A stretch of DNA of 64,000 nucleotides, from NCBI GenBank assembly GCA_050944455.1, contig JBMNRC010000006.1:52722-116721 (forward strand), written 5' to 3'. The first letter of the stretch is position 1, and each line of letters starts with the position of its first letter. The DNA is from Anthropogastromicrobium sp050944455. Its GTDB lineage: Bacteria; Bacillota; Clostridia; Lachnospirales; Lachnospiraceae. The notes under the pieces are model-generated. The model did no database searches and had not been told where the DNA came from. It saw nothing but the letters and a program-made list of their open reading frames with translations. Of the stretch, positions 8,106 to 16,927 are shown piece by piece. The position numbers were made by a program, and so were the translations under genes.

Positions 8106-9110
8106 TCATCCTGCGGGTTTTCTCTCCGAGATGGACGTCAGAAGCATTTCGGCCGCGATCTGGCCATCCATGTTTCCGGTTTTGAATTTCTGCTCCAGGT
8201 CGACCGCCAGCTTCAGGCTGTGCTCAAGCTGTTCCGCGGAAAAACGCCGGGACTGCTGCATCAGTTTCTGCGCGATGTATGAGCTCTTCAGGCCCAGGGC
8301 GCGCACCACGTTCTGCTCACGGCCGCCTTCCGCGAGAACCTTCTTCACCACGTAGAGCTGATTGATCTGCCGCTGCGTATGGTACAGAATCAGCGACGGC
8401 TTTTCCTGCAGGGACAGCAGATCCCGGTAGAGGTCCATGGCTTCCTTTCTCCGGCCGTCGGCGGCCATCTGGATCATCCGGAAAATCTGGTTTTCAACCC
8501 TCACCACGCAGATGTCGTCAACGTCCCTGACCGTGACACGGCGGCTGTCGGCGCAGTAAGCGCACAGTTTGTCCATCTCCGACCGGATCAGCGCCATATC
8601 GTCCCCGGTCCGCTGGTAAAGCTCGAACACCGCCGCGGACTCGATCGTATAGCCCTGCTGTTCCATCGACTTCCTGATAAACCTTTTGAGCTCCTGCTCG
8701 CTCTGCCTGAGCATCTCGGCGCAGAGCCCGGCCTTCCCTACCGCTTTGTACAGCGCGCTTCGCTTGTCCACCTGCGTCTCCGAAAAGATCAGGTGGCTCC
8801 CCGCCGGAATCGCCGACACCATCTCAGGCCATCCCGGCGCGCTTCTCACGAACAGCCCGGTTCCCCGCATCAGAACCAGACGGTCCGAAGCAAACAGCGG
8901 CGCGGTCTGCACCAGATCCGCCACGGTTTCCAGCGCCGGCAGGCTCTGGGAGAACTCGCTGAAGTTGAGGGTGTCCTCCCCGATGATCGCCTGTTTCAGC
9001 CTGTCCGTATACTCGGTCACCAGGTAGGGTTCCTCCCCGAAAATCAGGTACACGGGCCTGAAACTTTTCTTTCTGATCTCACTGTCCAGGATGTCGCGCG
9101 CGTCAGTCAT
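8106..9110 (-). CDS. holA: DNA polymerase III subunit delta
   Basis: HolA (334 residues) is the delta subunit of the clamp loader, which opens the beta sliding clamp. The N-terminal region holding VYLIFGEEPYLVTEY is the degenerate P-loop typical of delta, and the C-terminal part is helical (LKLAVDLEQKFKTGNMDG). Length matches Firmicutes HolA. It lies ten bases downstream of comEC, as in many Firmicutes where comEC, holA and rpsT are neighbours, so it is probably read from the comEC transcript. Confidence 0.93.
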   Translation of the reverse strand: MTDARDILDSEIRKKSFRPVYLIFGEEPYLVTEYTDRLKQAIIGEDTLNFSEFSQSLPALETVADLVQTAPLFASDRLVLMRGTGLFVRSAPGWPEMVSAIPAGSHLIFSETQVDKRSALYKAVGKAGLCAEMLRQSEQELKRFIRKSMEQQGYTIESAAVFELYQRTGDDMALIRSEMDKLCAYCADSRRVTVRDVDDICVVRVENQIFRMIQMAADGRRKEAMDLYRDLLSLQEKPSLILYHTQRQINQLYVVKKVLAEGGREQNVVRALGLKSSYIAQKLMQQSRRFSAEQLEHSLKLAVDLEQKFKTGNMDGQIAAEMLLTSISERKPAG

Positions 9111-9119
9111 AGCACCTCT

Positions 9120-11717
9120 TCACTCACAACGGTAAACTACCGGTTCCCCGAAAAACGGGGACACGGTATAGGTATCCGGGGACACTGTCAGCGTGACAGC
9201 CCCGGTTTCTTCGGTAATATAGACGGCCGCCCCGGCGTCCGCAAGCCTTTCCAGCGTTTCCGCGTGCGGGTGGCCGTACAGGTTGCCGCGGCCGCAGGAA
9301 ATCAGGGCGGTCTCAGGGCTCAGGGCCATCAGCCAGCCGGCGGAGCTGCTGTACCGCGAACCGTGGTGCGGGACCTTCAGCACATCGATCAGTCCCGGGG
9401 ACGCTCCCTCCCGCCCGGGCCGCAGATCCGGGGACAAAGACAGGGAAGCCGCCGCGTCTCCGGCTGCTGAAAACTCCTCCAGCTTCCCTTCCTCTTCCGA
9501 CGGGATATCCCCGGTGAAAAGCATCGTGAAATTTCCGTCCTCCAGAGCGAAGCAGAGAGAGCCGCTGTTGGTATCCTCAGCCTCCGCGCCGGCAGCCGGA
9601 TGCACGAAACGCAGGACGGTGCTTCCGGAGCAGATCCGCATCCCGTCAGAGAATTTTACCACGGGAATGCCCTGTTCCGCAGCGGTTTCCATCACCAGGG
9701 AAAAACTCTGCTCCGCCCCGGCCAGGTCAGGAATGCCGATCCAGCCGGCCGTCACATTCCCCCGGCTGATCATCTGGCACACACCGTTGATGTGATCGGC
9801 GTCCGCATGGGAAACCAGAATCCCCGAAAGCCTGCTGATTCCCCTCGACTGCAGCACCGGTTCCAGCACATACCGGCCGACGTTCTCCCGCGAGGTGCTC
9901 CCGCCGTCCGAGAGGATGCTCCCGCCGCCCGCAAACTCAATCAGCACGCTGTCGCCCTGACCGACGTCGATCATGGTCACTCTCAGCCCGCCCGGGGAAT
10001 CCGCCCGCAGAAACAGGCCGATCGCGAAATAAACCGCGAAAGCCGCGGCGGCTGCCGCGGCCGTTCGCTTCCTCTTCGCGGCTGCCGGGATATCCGCGGG
10101 ATTCGTCCGCTTTATGCGCTTCCGCGCGCACCGCGACGCCAGCAGAAATACCGCTTCGGCCGCAAAGACCGTAAACATCCGCCACTCTGCCGGCCGGCCT
10201 GTGACCCGGACGGATCCGGGCAGACGGGAAAACAGGCCGCACAGGGTTTTATAGTAAAGCAGGATACCGTGCGAGACTGCGCGGAAAAAGCCTGCGGCCG
10301 GCCGTAAAAAATCTCCCAGGCCTGACACGGCGCACCCGGCGGCACAGCCGAGAAGCCAACCGGAAAACGGGAGAATCAGCTGGTTGAGCAGCAGGGCATA
10401 CGGCGGGAATTCGTAATAATACCAGAGCGTAAAGGGAAGCATCGCGTGCTGCATGGCCAGCAGTGTCAGCAGCCTGCTCTTTTCCCCTCTGACCAGCCAG
10501 GCTTTCCATCCGTCCGCCAGCACGCTCATCCCGAATACCGCGGAATACGACAGCAGAAACGAGGACGTCGCGGTCCGCAGCGGGGCGGCCAGGGCAGTAA
10601 CCGCGGCAGCCGCGCCGCAGGCCGTCGCGGTGTCGTAACACCTGCCCCTGGGTCCGGCGGCAGCCATCACGCAGAACATCAGCACTGCCCGGAGCGCCGA
10701 GACGGAATTGCCCGTCAGGAATCCGTAGATCGCCGACACGAGGCTGCCGGCAGTGCCGGCAGCGGCAAACGAACCCGTCAGCCGCCGGACCAGACGGTAT
10801 ACCGCCATCCCCGCAAACAGGATATGCAGGCCTGACACGGCCAGCAGGTGGGCGATCCCGGCCTGCCTGAAAAGATCTTTCTGCTCATCCGGCGCCTGCG
10901 CGGACTCCCCCAGAAACATGGCTTCCAGCATTCCTGCGTCATCCGGGTCCGCGGCATTCTCAATCCCGCCATGCAGAATCTGCCGGAGTTCCCAGATCCA
11001 CCGCAGGGGGAGAACTGCAGGCCCGCTGCCTTCCCGGGCTTCCGCGTTCTGAAGCCGGACGCGGTATCCCTGGGAACGGTAATAATCCCTGAGGTCGAAA
11101 CAGCCGGGATTCGTGCTCCGGCTGTAGAAGCCGGCCGTTCCGGAAAGCCATACCGGGGAACCGACGGCCTGCTCCGGCCTGTCGGATGCCTGCCAGATCA
11201 CGCCCTCCGTGGTGTACCGCACCCCGTCCGCTGTGACCGACGTCCCGCGGAGGTATACCCGCCAGCCGGCGTCCGTCCTGACCATGTCGGAGATCCACCC
11301 GGTTACTTCCGCCGCGACTCTCTCATCCGGATCTGAAGCGATTCTGCGCTCCAGGGCGTCAGGCCGGCTGGCCGCCGCGTAGCGGAGACTGCCTGCGAGA
11401 AGGCAGGCTGAGAAGAGCACTGCCGCGCCGAAGGCGGATTTCCCGCCGGGTCTGCGGCCGCGGACCCGTCCTGCCCCTGCGCCGGGTACGGCTTCTTTTT
11501 TCTTTTTTCGTACGCTCCCCGCTCTCTCCTCAGGAGTGCGGATCCTCGATCGTAAAAAACGCTGTATTCCCGGAACCGCCGCGCATACACACAGGCACGC
11601 GGCGGTCTCCCACAGAAATACACTGTTTCCGAAGCGCCGGACGAGAAACTCGCCGAGCACAAGGCACAGCGCCGCCGAAAACAGAGGTCTTCTGAGCGTA
11701 AGCCTCCTGTTTTTCAA
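9120..11717 (-). CDS. comEC: DNA internalisation competence protein ComEC/Rec2
   Basis: This 865-residue polytopic protein forms the channel that brings single-stranded DNA through the cytoplasmic membrane. An N-terminal membrane and soluble region (to about residue 230) is followed by the Competence domain with many helices (AVSGLHILFAGMAVYRLV region). A C-terminal metallo-beta-lactamase domain carries GQGDSVLIE, the metal motif SHADADHINGV and a final HHGSRYS. Length is usual for the fused three-domain form. comEA lies only about 3.3 kb upstream in the same direction, separated by a GerMN lipoprotein and a two-component system. Whether transformation works here cannot be told from sequence. 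Confidence 0.94.
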   Translation of the reverse strand: MKNRRLTLRRPLFSAALCLVLGEFLVRRFGNSVFLWETAACLCVCAAVPGIQRFLRSRIRTPEERAGSVRKKKKEAVPGAGAGRVRGRRPGGKSAFGAAVLFSACLLAGSLRYAAASRPDALERRIASDPDERVAAEVTGWISDMVRTDAGWRVYLRGTSVTADGVRYTTEGVIWQASDRPEQAVGSPVWLSGTAGFYSRSTNPGCFDLRDYYRSQGYRVRLQNAEAREGSGPAVLPLRWIWELRQILHGGIENAADPDDAGMLEAMFLGESAQAPDEQKDLFRQAGIAHLLAVSGLHILFAGMAVYRLVRRLTGSFAAAGTAGSLVSAIYGFLTGNSVSALRAVLMFCVMAAAGPRGRCYDTATACGAAAAVTALAAPLRTATSSFLLSYSAVFGMSVLADGWKAWLVRGEKSRLLTLLAMQHAMLPFTLWYYYEFPPYALLLNQLILPFSGWLLGCAAGCAVSGLGDFLRPAAGFFRAVSHGILLYYKTLCGLFSRLPGSVRVTGRPAEWRMFTVFAAEAVFLLASRCARKRIKRTNPADIPAAAKRKRTAAAAAAAFAVYFAIGLFLRADSPGGLRVTMIDVGQGDSVLIEFAGGGSILSDGGSTSRENVGRYVLEPVLQSRGISRLSGILVSHADADHINGVCQMISRGNVTAGWIGIPDLAGAEQSFSLVMETAAEQGIPVVKFSDGMRICSGSTVLRFVHPAAGAEAEDTNSGSLCFALEDGNFTMLFTGDIPSEEEGKLEEFSAAGDAAASLSLSPDLRPGREGASPGLIDVLKVPHHGSRYSSSAGWLMALSPETALISCGRGNLYGHPHAETLERLADAGAAVYITEETGAVTLTVSPDTYTVSPFFGEPVVYRCE

Positions 11718-11760
11718 CGGGAAGAGAACAGGCGCCGCCTGTACCCCTCCCTGACCTGAA

Positions 11761-11787
11761 CTGCCGGAAACAATGTTGTTCCGGCAG
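11761..11787 (-). terminator. Hairpin between GerMN gene and comEC
   Basis: A 9-bp perfect stem (ctgccggaa / ttccggcag) with a 9-base loop lies 34 bases after the GerMN gene stop. There is no good T-run, so it may be a weak terminator or an RNA-processing element ahead of comEC. Confidence 0.45.
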
Positions 11788-11820
11788 CATTAAACCATGT
11801 GAGTTTCGTTTCCGGACGCG

Positions 11821-12747
11821 TCAGTAGTTCAGGTTTCTTTCCAGCGGGCTCGAAAGCGAAATGTTTCCCTTGAAGGTAATGCTGCTCTCCCCGTCCACCA
11901 GGATCTGGACCTGGCGGATGTCCGGAAGCTCGCACAGGGAATTGACGATCGAATAGATAATGATATCGCCGTCCAGCGGAAGCGCGTCCGAGATAAAGGA
12001 CGAATCGAAATTGACATAGCACACGCCGTCTCTGACGCTTGTGCTGATGATCTGGATATTCTCCGGCAGTGTCGCGTAGCAGCCGTTTTCCTCATCCGAA
12101 ACCGTAAGGCGCCTGAGAATATCCTGTTCCAGCGAGTAGGAGCTGTCGTACACCAGTTCGACCGTCTCCGTCACCAGCTGATGTCCGTCCTCGTCCGAAT
12201 AATACAGAACCAGCGTCGCCTTCTGGGCGTTGCTGACGCCGCGCCCGAAGATGTCGACGTAGTCCGATGCCGACTGCGCGCCGTAAGGCGTCTGGTCCGG
12301 CGACGTCAGCGGAGAGCCGTCCGAATAAAACTGGACAGATTCAATGCCGTCGATCTGCGTAAGCGTGCACACGATCCCCGCACGGAAAAGCAGCTGTTCC
12401 ACGGTATCCATATCGGCCACCGAACGGTCGAAATACAGGCTCAGGGTGCTTGAATCAACGGACGTCTGAAGCAGGGCGGTGTCCGACGGGACTACGCTGG
12501 CGTACGACGCGTCCTCCGGCGCCGAGGTCAGCTGGCCCCAGAGGAGCGCCAGAAGCGTATCCTGGTCCGTCTCGCCGGTTTCCCACTGTGAGGTGAGAAG
12601 GCCGGTGCCTTCGATGTCCCGGTAATAAATCGTGTAAGCGGTCTCCAGTTCCTGAGAGCTGCTGCTGTCAGAGGATGCGCAGCCTGGAAATAGCGCGCAC
12701 AGAACAGCTGAAAGGAGAAGGAGAACCGGGATTCTGAGTTTTTTCAC
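11821..12747 (-). CDS. GerMN-domain lipoprotein
   Basis: This 308-residue product has a lysine start, a hydrophobic signal (IPVLLLLSAVLCALFPGC) and a lipobox-like end, so it is expected to be a membrane-anchored lipoprotein. Two GerMN domains follow, at roughly residues 45-165 and 175-300; each shows a hydrophobic strand, a variable loop and a closing helix (YSIVNSLCELPDIRQVQI in the second). GerMN proteins are sporulation or cell-envelope lipoproteins. A GTG start is chosen because GGAAGG lies six bases before it; the ATG further upstream has no site. It follows the sensor kinase by 75 bases and is probably part of its operon, perhaps as an envelope target or sensor partner. Confidence 0.88.
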   Translation of the reverse strand: MKKLRIPVLLLLSAVLCALFPGCASSDSSSSQELETAYTIYYRDIEGTGLLTSQWETGETDQDTLLALLWGQLTSAPEDASYASVVPSDTALLQTSVDSSTLSLYFDRSVADMDTVEQLLFRAGIVCTLTQIDGIESVQFYSDGSPLTSPDQTPYGAQSASDYVDIFGRGVSNAQKATLVLYYSDEDGHQLVTETVELVYDSSYSLEQDILRRLTVSDEENGCYATLPENIQIISTSVRDGVCYVNFDSSFISDALPLDGDIIIYSIVNSLCELPDIRQVQILVDGESSITFKGNISLSSPLERNLNY

Positions 12748-12821
12748 TGTTTTCCTTCCGAAAAATGGTACAGGCATCAATCATCAGAGCGGATTTTCCG
12801 CATCGCTGCAAAAGGCAGGCT

Positions 12822-14270
12822 TTACGGGATGTATTTCAGGGGAATCCTCACCGTGAACACGGACCCCTCCCCCAGTTTTCCGTCCACCCGGATGGAGCCG
12901 TGGTGCAGCTGGATGACGCTCTTTGTGATGGCCAGTCCCAGGCCGGTCCCGCCGGTTTCCCTGGACCTCGCCTTGTCCACACGGTAAAATCTCTCAAAAA
13001 TCTTTTCTTTCGCGTCATCCGGAATGCCAACGCCGGAATCCGCCACCCGGACGAAGAAATATTTGTGATCGGCGTTCAGGGAAACACGCACCCATCCGCC
13101 GTCGTTATTGTATTTGATGCCGTTCTCAACCAGGTTTGTGAGCGCCAGGCTGAGCTTTGTCTCGTCCACTTCCGCCGTCACCGGCCTGAAGCTCTCAAAG
13201 ATGATATCGATATCCCGCTGTCTCGCGATCGGACGGACGCGGTTCAGAATCTGTTCGATCAGCTTGTTGATGTCGGTCTGCGCGATATTCAGGTCAGCGC
13301 TGCTCCGGTCAAGCTTGACCAGTGAAAGCAGGTCATTGATGATTTTCGTCTCACGGTCAATCTCGGAAGAAATATCTCCCATGAATTCCCGGTAGATATC
13401 CACCGGCGCGTCGGGGTCCGTGAGCAGGGAATCCGCCAGCACGCGCATGGACGTAATCGGCGTTTTGAGCTCATGGGAGACATTGGAGACGAATTCCTGC
13501 CGGGATTCGTTCAGCTGCCTCAGCCTCTCCAGAATGGTTCCGAACACTTCCAGGATCTGGTCGGTCTCCGTATAGCCGCCTTCCATCTGGGGATTCTCGG
13601 ACAGGTCGCCTTCGCTGACCTTGCGGAAGGTCGCCAGCAGACGCTCCCACGGGCGTGAGAGCATGCCTGAAACGATGAAGGAAACCGCGAGAAGGATCAT
13701 CACCCCTGCCGTCAGAATCAGCGTGATCTGGCGCTTCAGGTCCTGAAAGACGTTATTGAGCCAGGACGCGCCGGCCCGGATAACCATCACGCCGGTGATC
13801 GTGGAATCGCCCGCGTCCATGCTCAGCCTCGTCCGCAGCGGAAGGGTGAATTCCAGCACCTGCGCGGAGGCCTGGTAGTCGGAGAAATCTTCCCCGCTGA
13901 ACTGGCGGATGATCTCGGATGACGTGGCGTATTTCCCTTCCAGCGCTCCGTACGAATCGTAGATGATCCGGTACTGGTCGTCCACCAGGATCAGGCGGCC
14001 GCCGGTGTACTCCGCCACCCAGTCCAGTTCCTGTGTGCCGCTGGTCTCCACCGCTTCCGACAGCGTGCTGCCTTCCAGCTGGCTCGCGATGATACTGCAG
14101 GTGTATCTCATCTCGGACAGTTTCTCCCGGATGATCGTATTCCTGCCTGAAAAACTGAGCACAGCCGTGACAGCCGCCATCGCCGCGCATCCGATCAGAA
14201 AGACGCACAGAAAGGTCCGCACGCGGAAACTGTGCCCCAAGCGGATTTTACTGTTTGTAGAAATAGCCAA
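12822..14270 (-). CDS. Sensor histidine kinase (WalK/PhoR-like)
   Basis: This 482-residue membrane kinase has a helix near residues 18-40, an extracytoplasmic sensor region, a second helix around residues 185-205, a HAMP linker, the phospho-acceptor H-box SNVSHELKTPITSMR and a HATPase domain with N-box LTNLVENGIKYN and G-boxes DSGVGIP and GGTGLGLAI. It autophosphorylates the His and passes phosphate to the regulator encoded just upstream, whose gene overlaps it by 23 bases. A GerMN lipoprotein follows, recalling Wal-type systems with lipoprotein or membrane accessories, but the signal sensed is not visible in the sequence. Confidence 0.92.
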   Translation of the reverse strand: MAISTNSKIRLGHSFRVRTFLCVFLIGCAAMAAVTAVLSFSGRNTIIREKLSEMRYTCSIIASQLEGSTLSEAVETSGTQELDWVAEYTGGRLILVDDQYRIIYDSYGALEGKYATSSEIIRQFSGEDFSDYQASAQVLEFTLPLRTRLSMDAGDSTITGVMVIRAGASWLNNVFQDLKRQITLILTAGVMILLAVSFIVSGMLSRPWERLLATFRKVSEGDLSENPQMEGGYTETDQILEVFGTILERLRQLNESRQEFVSNVSHELKTPITSMRVLADSLLTDPDAPVDIYREFMGDISSEIDRETKIINDLLSLVKLDRSSADLNIAQTDINKLIEQILNRVRPIARQRDIDIIFESFRPVTAEVDETKLSLALTNLVENGIKYNNDGGWVRVSLNADHKYFFVRVADSGVGIPDDAKEKIFERFYRVDKARSRETGGTGLGLAITKSVIQLHHGSIRVDGKLGEGSVFTVRIPLKYIP

Positions 14271-14940
14271 CGCCCCATTTCGTATAGATGTACTTCGGAT
14301 CGCTCGGCGTCGTCTCGATCTTTTCGCGGAGTCTCCTGATATGGACGTCCACCGTTCTGACGTCGCCCGGATAATCTTCGCCCCACACGAGTTTCAGCAG
14401 TTCCTCCCGGGAAAACACCCGGTTGGGATTTCTGACCAGAAGCTCAAGAAGCTCAAATTCGCGCTGCGTGAGATTGATCTCCTCCCCGTTGACAAACAGC
14501 CGGCGTCCCTTCGTGTCCAGCCTCAGGTCGCCGTTTTCGATGATAGAGTCATCTGTCTTATTCTGCTCCGCCGCAAGCGACCGGCTGCGCCGCATGATCG
14601 CTTTGATGCGGGCCTTGACCTCCAGGATATTGAACGGCTTTGTGATGTAGTCGTCGGCCCCGTATTCCAGGCCGAGAATCTTATCCATGTCTTCGCCCTT
14701 CGCCGTAAGCATGATGATGGGCATATCTGAAAACTCGCGGATTGCCTGGCATACCTGCATGCCGTCCATCTTCGGGAGCATCAGATCCAGCAGGACGACG
14801 TCGTAATTTGTCTTTTTCGCCATCTCCAGCGCCTGCTCGCCGTCATAGGCGCAGTCTACCTCATAATTGTCCTGAAGCAGGCTGAACCGGATTCCCTTAA
14901 CGATTGCCTTCTCATCATCAACAACAAGTATCTTTGCCAA
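14248..14940 (-). CDS. OmpR/WalR-family response regulator
   Basis: This 230-residue regulator has an N-terminal receiver domain with acidic pocket VVDDE, phospho-acceptor Asp in VVLLDLMLPKMDG, conserved Thr in MLTAKGED and Lys in YITKPF. The C-terminal winged helix contains the family signature RTVDVHIRRLREKIE. It is a DNA-binding activator or repressor controlled by the adjacent kinase. The residues closely follow the WalR/YycF group, but assignment to that essential system is an inference. The 3' end overlaps the kinase start by 23 bases, which ensures coupled expression. Confidence 0.94.
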   Translation of the reverse strand: MAKILVVDDEKAIVKGIRFSLLQDNYEVDCAYDGEQALEMAKKTNYDVVLLDLMLPKMDGMQVCQAIREFSDMPIIMLTAKGEDMDKILGLEYGADDYITKPFNILEVKARIKAIMRRSRSLAAEQNKTDDSIIENGDLRLDTKGRRLFVNGEEINLTQREFELLELLVRNPNRVFSREELLKLVWGEDYPGDVRTVDVHIRRLREKIETTPSDPKYIYTKWGVGYFYKQ

Positions 14941-15021
14941 AGCCGTCTCCTGTTCTGCGCGGCATTGCTGCCGCGGTATTTCACCCGGGTCTGCCCTCTC
15001 TGCCCTGCCCGACCGGTCAGG

Positions 15022-15714
15022 TCAGTTCAGCCGGATCCGGTCCTTCACCTGATTGTACAATCCCTCTTTGATGCCCGGAACCTTCATGAGATCCGTCAGC
15101 TGCGTAAAAGGCCCGTTCGCTTCGCGATATGCGACAATCGCCGCCGCTTTAGCTTCGCCGATCCCGGGAAGCGTCATCAGTTCCTCCGCAGTCGCCGAGT
15201 TGATCGCGACCTGTGCCGCTGAAGCAGACGCGGCCGGATTTGCGGAAGAACTCACGCCGCCGGCGTGCGGCGAGCTCTCGGAAACGGACGGAATATAGAT
15301 CATCTGCCCGTCAGTGACTTCCGCCGCGAGATTGACTGCAGCCGTGTCCGCCGCCTCAGTAAAACCGCCGGCCGCGGCGAGCGCATCGTTGACGCGCGCA
15401 CCCGCGGGCAGCGAATACACCCCCGGCGCCGCGACGCATCCGCAGATATAAACCTGCGCTGCGGACGGCTGCGGTGCGGCGGATCCGGATGAAGCCGCTG
15501 CATTCTCCCGCGGCTGACCTGCTTCCGCCTCTTCAGACTGCGCACTGTCCTGCTCCGCGGCCTGGCCTGCACTCTCTCCCGGCTCCGCGGATCCCGATGA
15601 TTGTTCGATCACAACCGGCTCCGTTCTCTGGAGCAGCGCCTCGCATCCGGTCACCGCAATAAAAACCGCCGGGATCAGAACTGACGCCGCGATCTTTGAT
15701 CTGTGATTTTTCAT
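15022..15714 (-). CDS. comEA: ComEA-like competence DNA-binding protein
   Basis: This 230-residue envelope protein has an N-terminal hydrophobic segment (IAASVLIPAVFIAVTGC) that could be a lipobox or uncleaved anchor, a 55-residue low-complexity Ser/Glu/Ala linker, an SLBB domain (VYICGCVAAPGVYSLPAG) and a C-terminal helix-hairpin-helix pair (INSATAEELMTLPGIG, KVPGIKEGLYNQ). This is the domain order of ComEA, which binds incoming double-stranded DNA outside the membrane. The start at MKNHRSK is chosen by the AAAGGGG site and because the upstream frame is not protein-like. A Cys at the lipobox position is unusual for ComEA and may make it a lipoprotein. Confidence 0.87.
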   Translation of the reverse strand: MKNHRSKIAASVLIPAVFIAVTGCEALLQRTEPVVIEQSSGSAEPGESAGQAAEQDSAQSEEAEAGQPRENAAASSGSAAPQPSAAQVYICGCVAAPGVYSLPAGARVNDALAAAGGFTEAADTAAVNLAAEVTDGQMIYIPSVSESSPHAGGVSSSANPAASASAAQVAINSATAEELMTLPGIGEAKAAAIVAYREANGPFTQLTDLMKVPGIKEGLYNQVKDRIRLN

Positions 15715-15878
15715 GCGCGATGTTTCCCCTTTCAAATTCTCAGGGATCCGCGCGTTCCGCGTTCCCCGGGACTCTGTCCGGCAGGCGTCCGCGGCCGGCA
15801 GCCGCATCCGCCCGGCATTTCCGAAACACCGTACTGCACCTTTGTCTATTGTACAGGATTTATTTTTACCCTGCAAGC

Positions 15879-15930
15879 CAAAAAAAGCCCCATGTTCCGC
15901 GGGATTTCCCATATCCGCGGGACAGGGGCC
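15879..15930 (-). terminator. Terminator after proC
   Basis: On the minus strand GCCCCTGTCC...GGGGC forms an imperfect GC-rich stem ending in seven T residues, 24 bases after the proC stop. comEA therefore probably has its own promoter. Confidence 0.8.
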
Positions 15931-15953
15931 GCCAGCCTGCAAAGGATCCGGCG

Positions 15954-16748
15954 TCACATCTTTTTCGACTTCTCAATCGCGGCGATCGCCGCGTCCATCA
16001 CGGTTCCGCGGAAGCCATTCTGCTCCAGCACGCGGACCGCCTCAATGGTAGTGCCGGCCGGGGATGTGACCATATCCTTGAGCGCGCCGGGATGCTTCCC
16101 GGATTCAAGCATCAGCTTCGCGCTGCCCGCGACGGTCTGGGCGGTGAGTTCATAGGCCAGCTGCCGCGGCATCCCTTCCGCGACAGCCGCGTCCGCCATA
16201 GCCTCCATAAAGATAAAGACGGCGGCCGGCATGCTGCCGTTGATCCCGCAGGCCGTATCCATCAGGCTTTCCGGAATCACATAGGCCCTGCTGAAGCAGG
16301 TGATGATTTTCATCACGGAGTCCAGTTCCTCCTTTGAGATCCTGCCGTTCGGGCATACCGCGGTCGCGCCCTCCAGCACCATCGCCGGCGTGTTGGGCAT
16401 GGTGCGGACCAGTTTTACCGGATGTCCGAATTTTTCGCTCACCCAGCTCAGCGTTTTGCCTGGGGCGATTGTGACAACGATCTTGTCGTCCGTAACCTCG
16501 TCCCTGATTCCCTCAATCACTTCCTCATAATACTGCGGCTTGACCGCCAGGAAAAGGATATCCGACTGCCGGGCGACCGAGCGGTTGTCCGGGAGAACCC
16601 GGATTCCCATCTGATCCGCCGCCTTCCGGCGCGCTGCCTCGGACACATCGGTGCCGAGGATGTCCTCTCCGGTGTACAGGCCGTTCTTCAGAATGCCCTG
16701 CGCAATCGCGGAACCCATATTGCCAAGACCGATAAATCCTGTTTTCAT
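15954..16748 (-). CDS. proC: Pyrroline-5-carboxylate reductase
   Basis: ProC (264 residues) makes L-proline from pyrroline-5-carboxylate using NAD(P)H. The Rossmann loop GFIGLGNMGSAIAQG is at the N-terminus and the dimerisation domain signature is represented by LMDTACGINGSMPAAV and the TVAGSAKL segment near residues 210-220. Length is typical. It is followed by a strong terminator, and 179 bases separate it from the upstream sugar-kinase gene, so it is probably monocistronic. Confidence 0.95.
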   Translation of the reverse strand: MKTGFIGLGNMGSAIAQGILKNGLYTGEDILGTDVSEAARRKAADQMGIRVLPDNRSVARQSDILFLAVKPQYYEEVIEGIRDEVTDDKIVVTIAPGKTLSWVSEKFGHPVKLVRTMPNTPAMVLEGATAVCPNGRISKEELDSVMKIITCFSRAYVIPESLMDTACGINGSMPAAVFIFMEAMADAAVAEGMPRQLAYELTAQTVAGSAKLMLESGKHPGALKDMVTSPAGTTIEAVRVLEQNGFRGTVMDAAIAAIEKSKKM

Positions 16749-16927
16749 CCCGATTCTCCTCTCTGTCTGATGCCGTGTCCGGCCTGTCCCCCGGCTTCCG
16801 GAGCCAGGTCAGCTGCCGGACCGCGCCATGGCCCGTTCTTTCAGTCAGATCCGGACAGCGCCACCCGGCGCTGCGGCTGGTTCAGGCTCAATCCGATGGC
16901 CTGCGGCGCCCGCAGCCCGCCCGCGGA

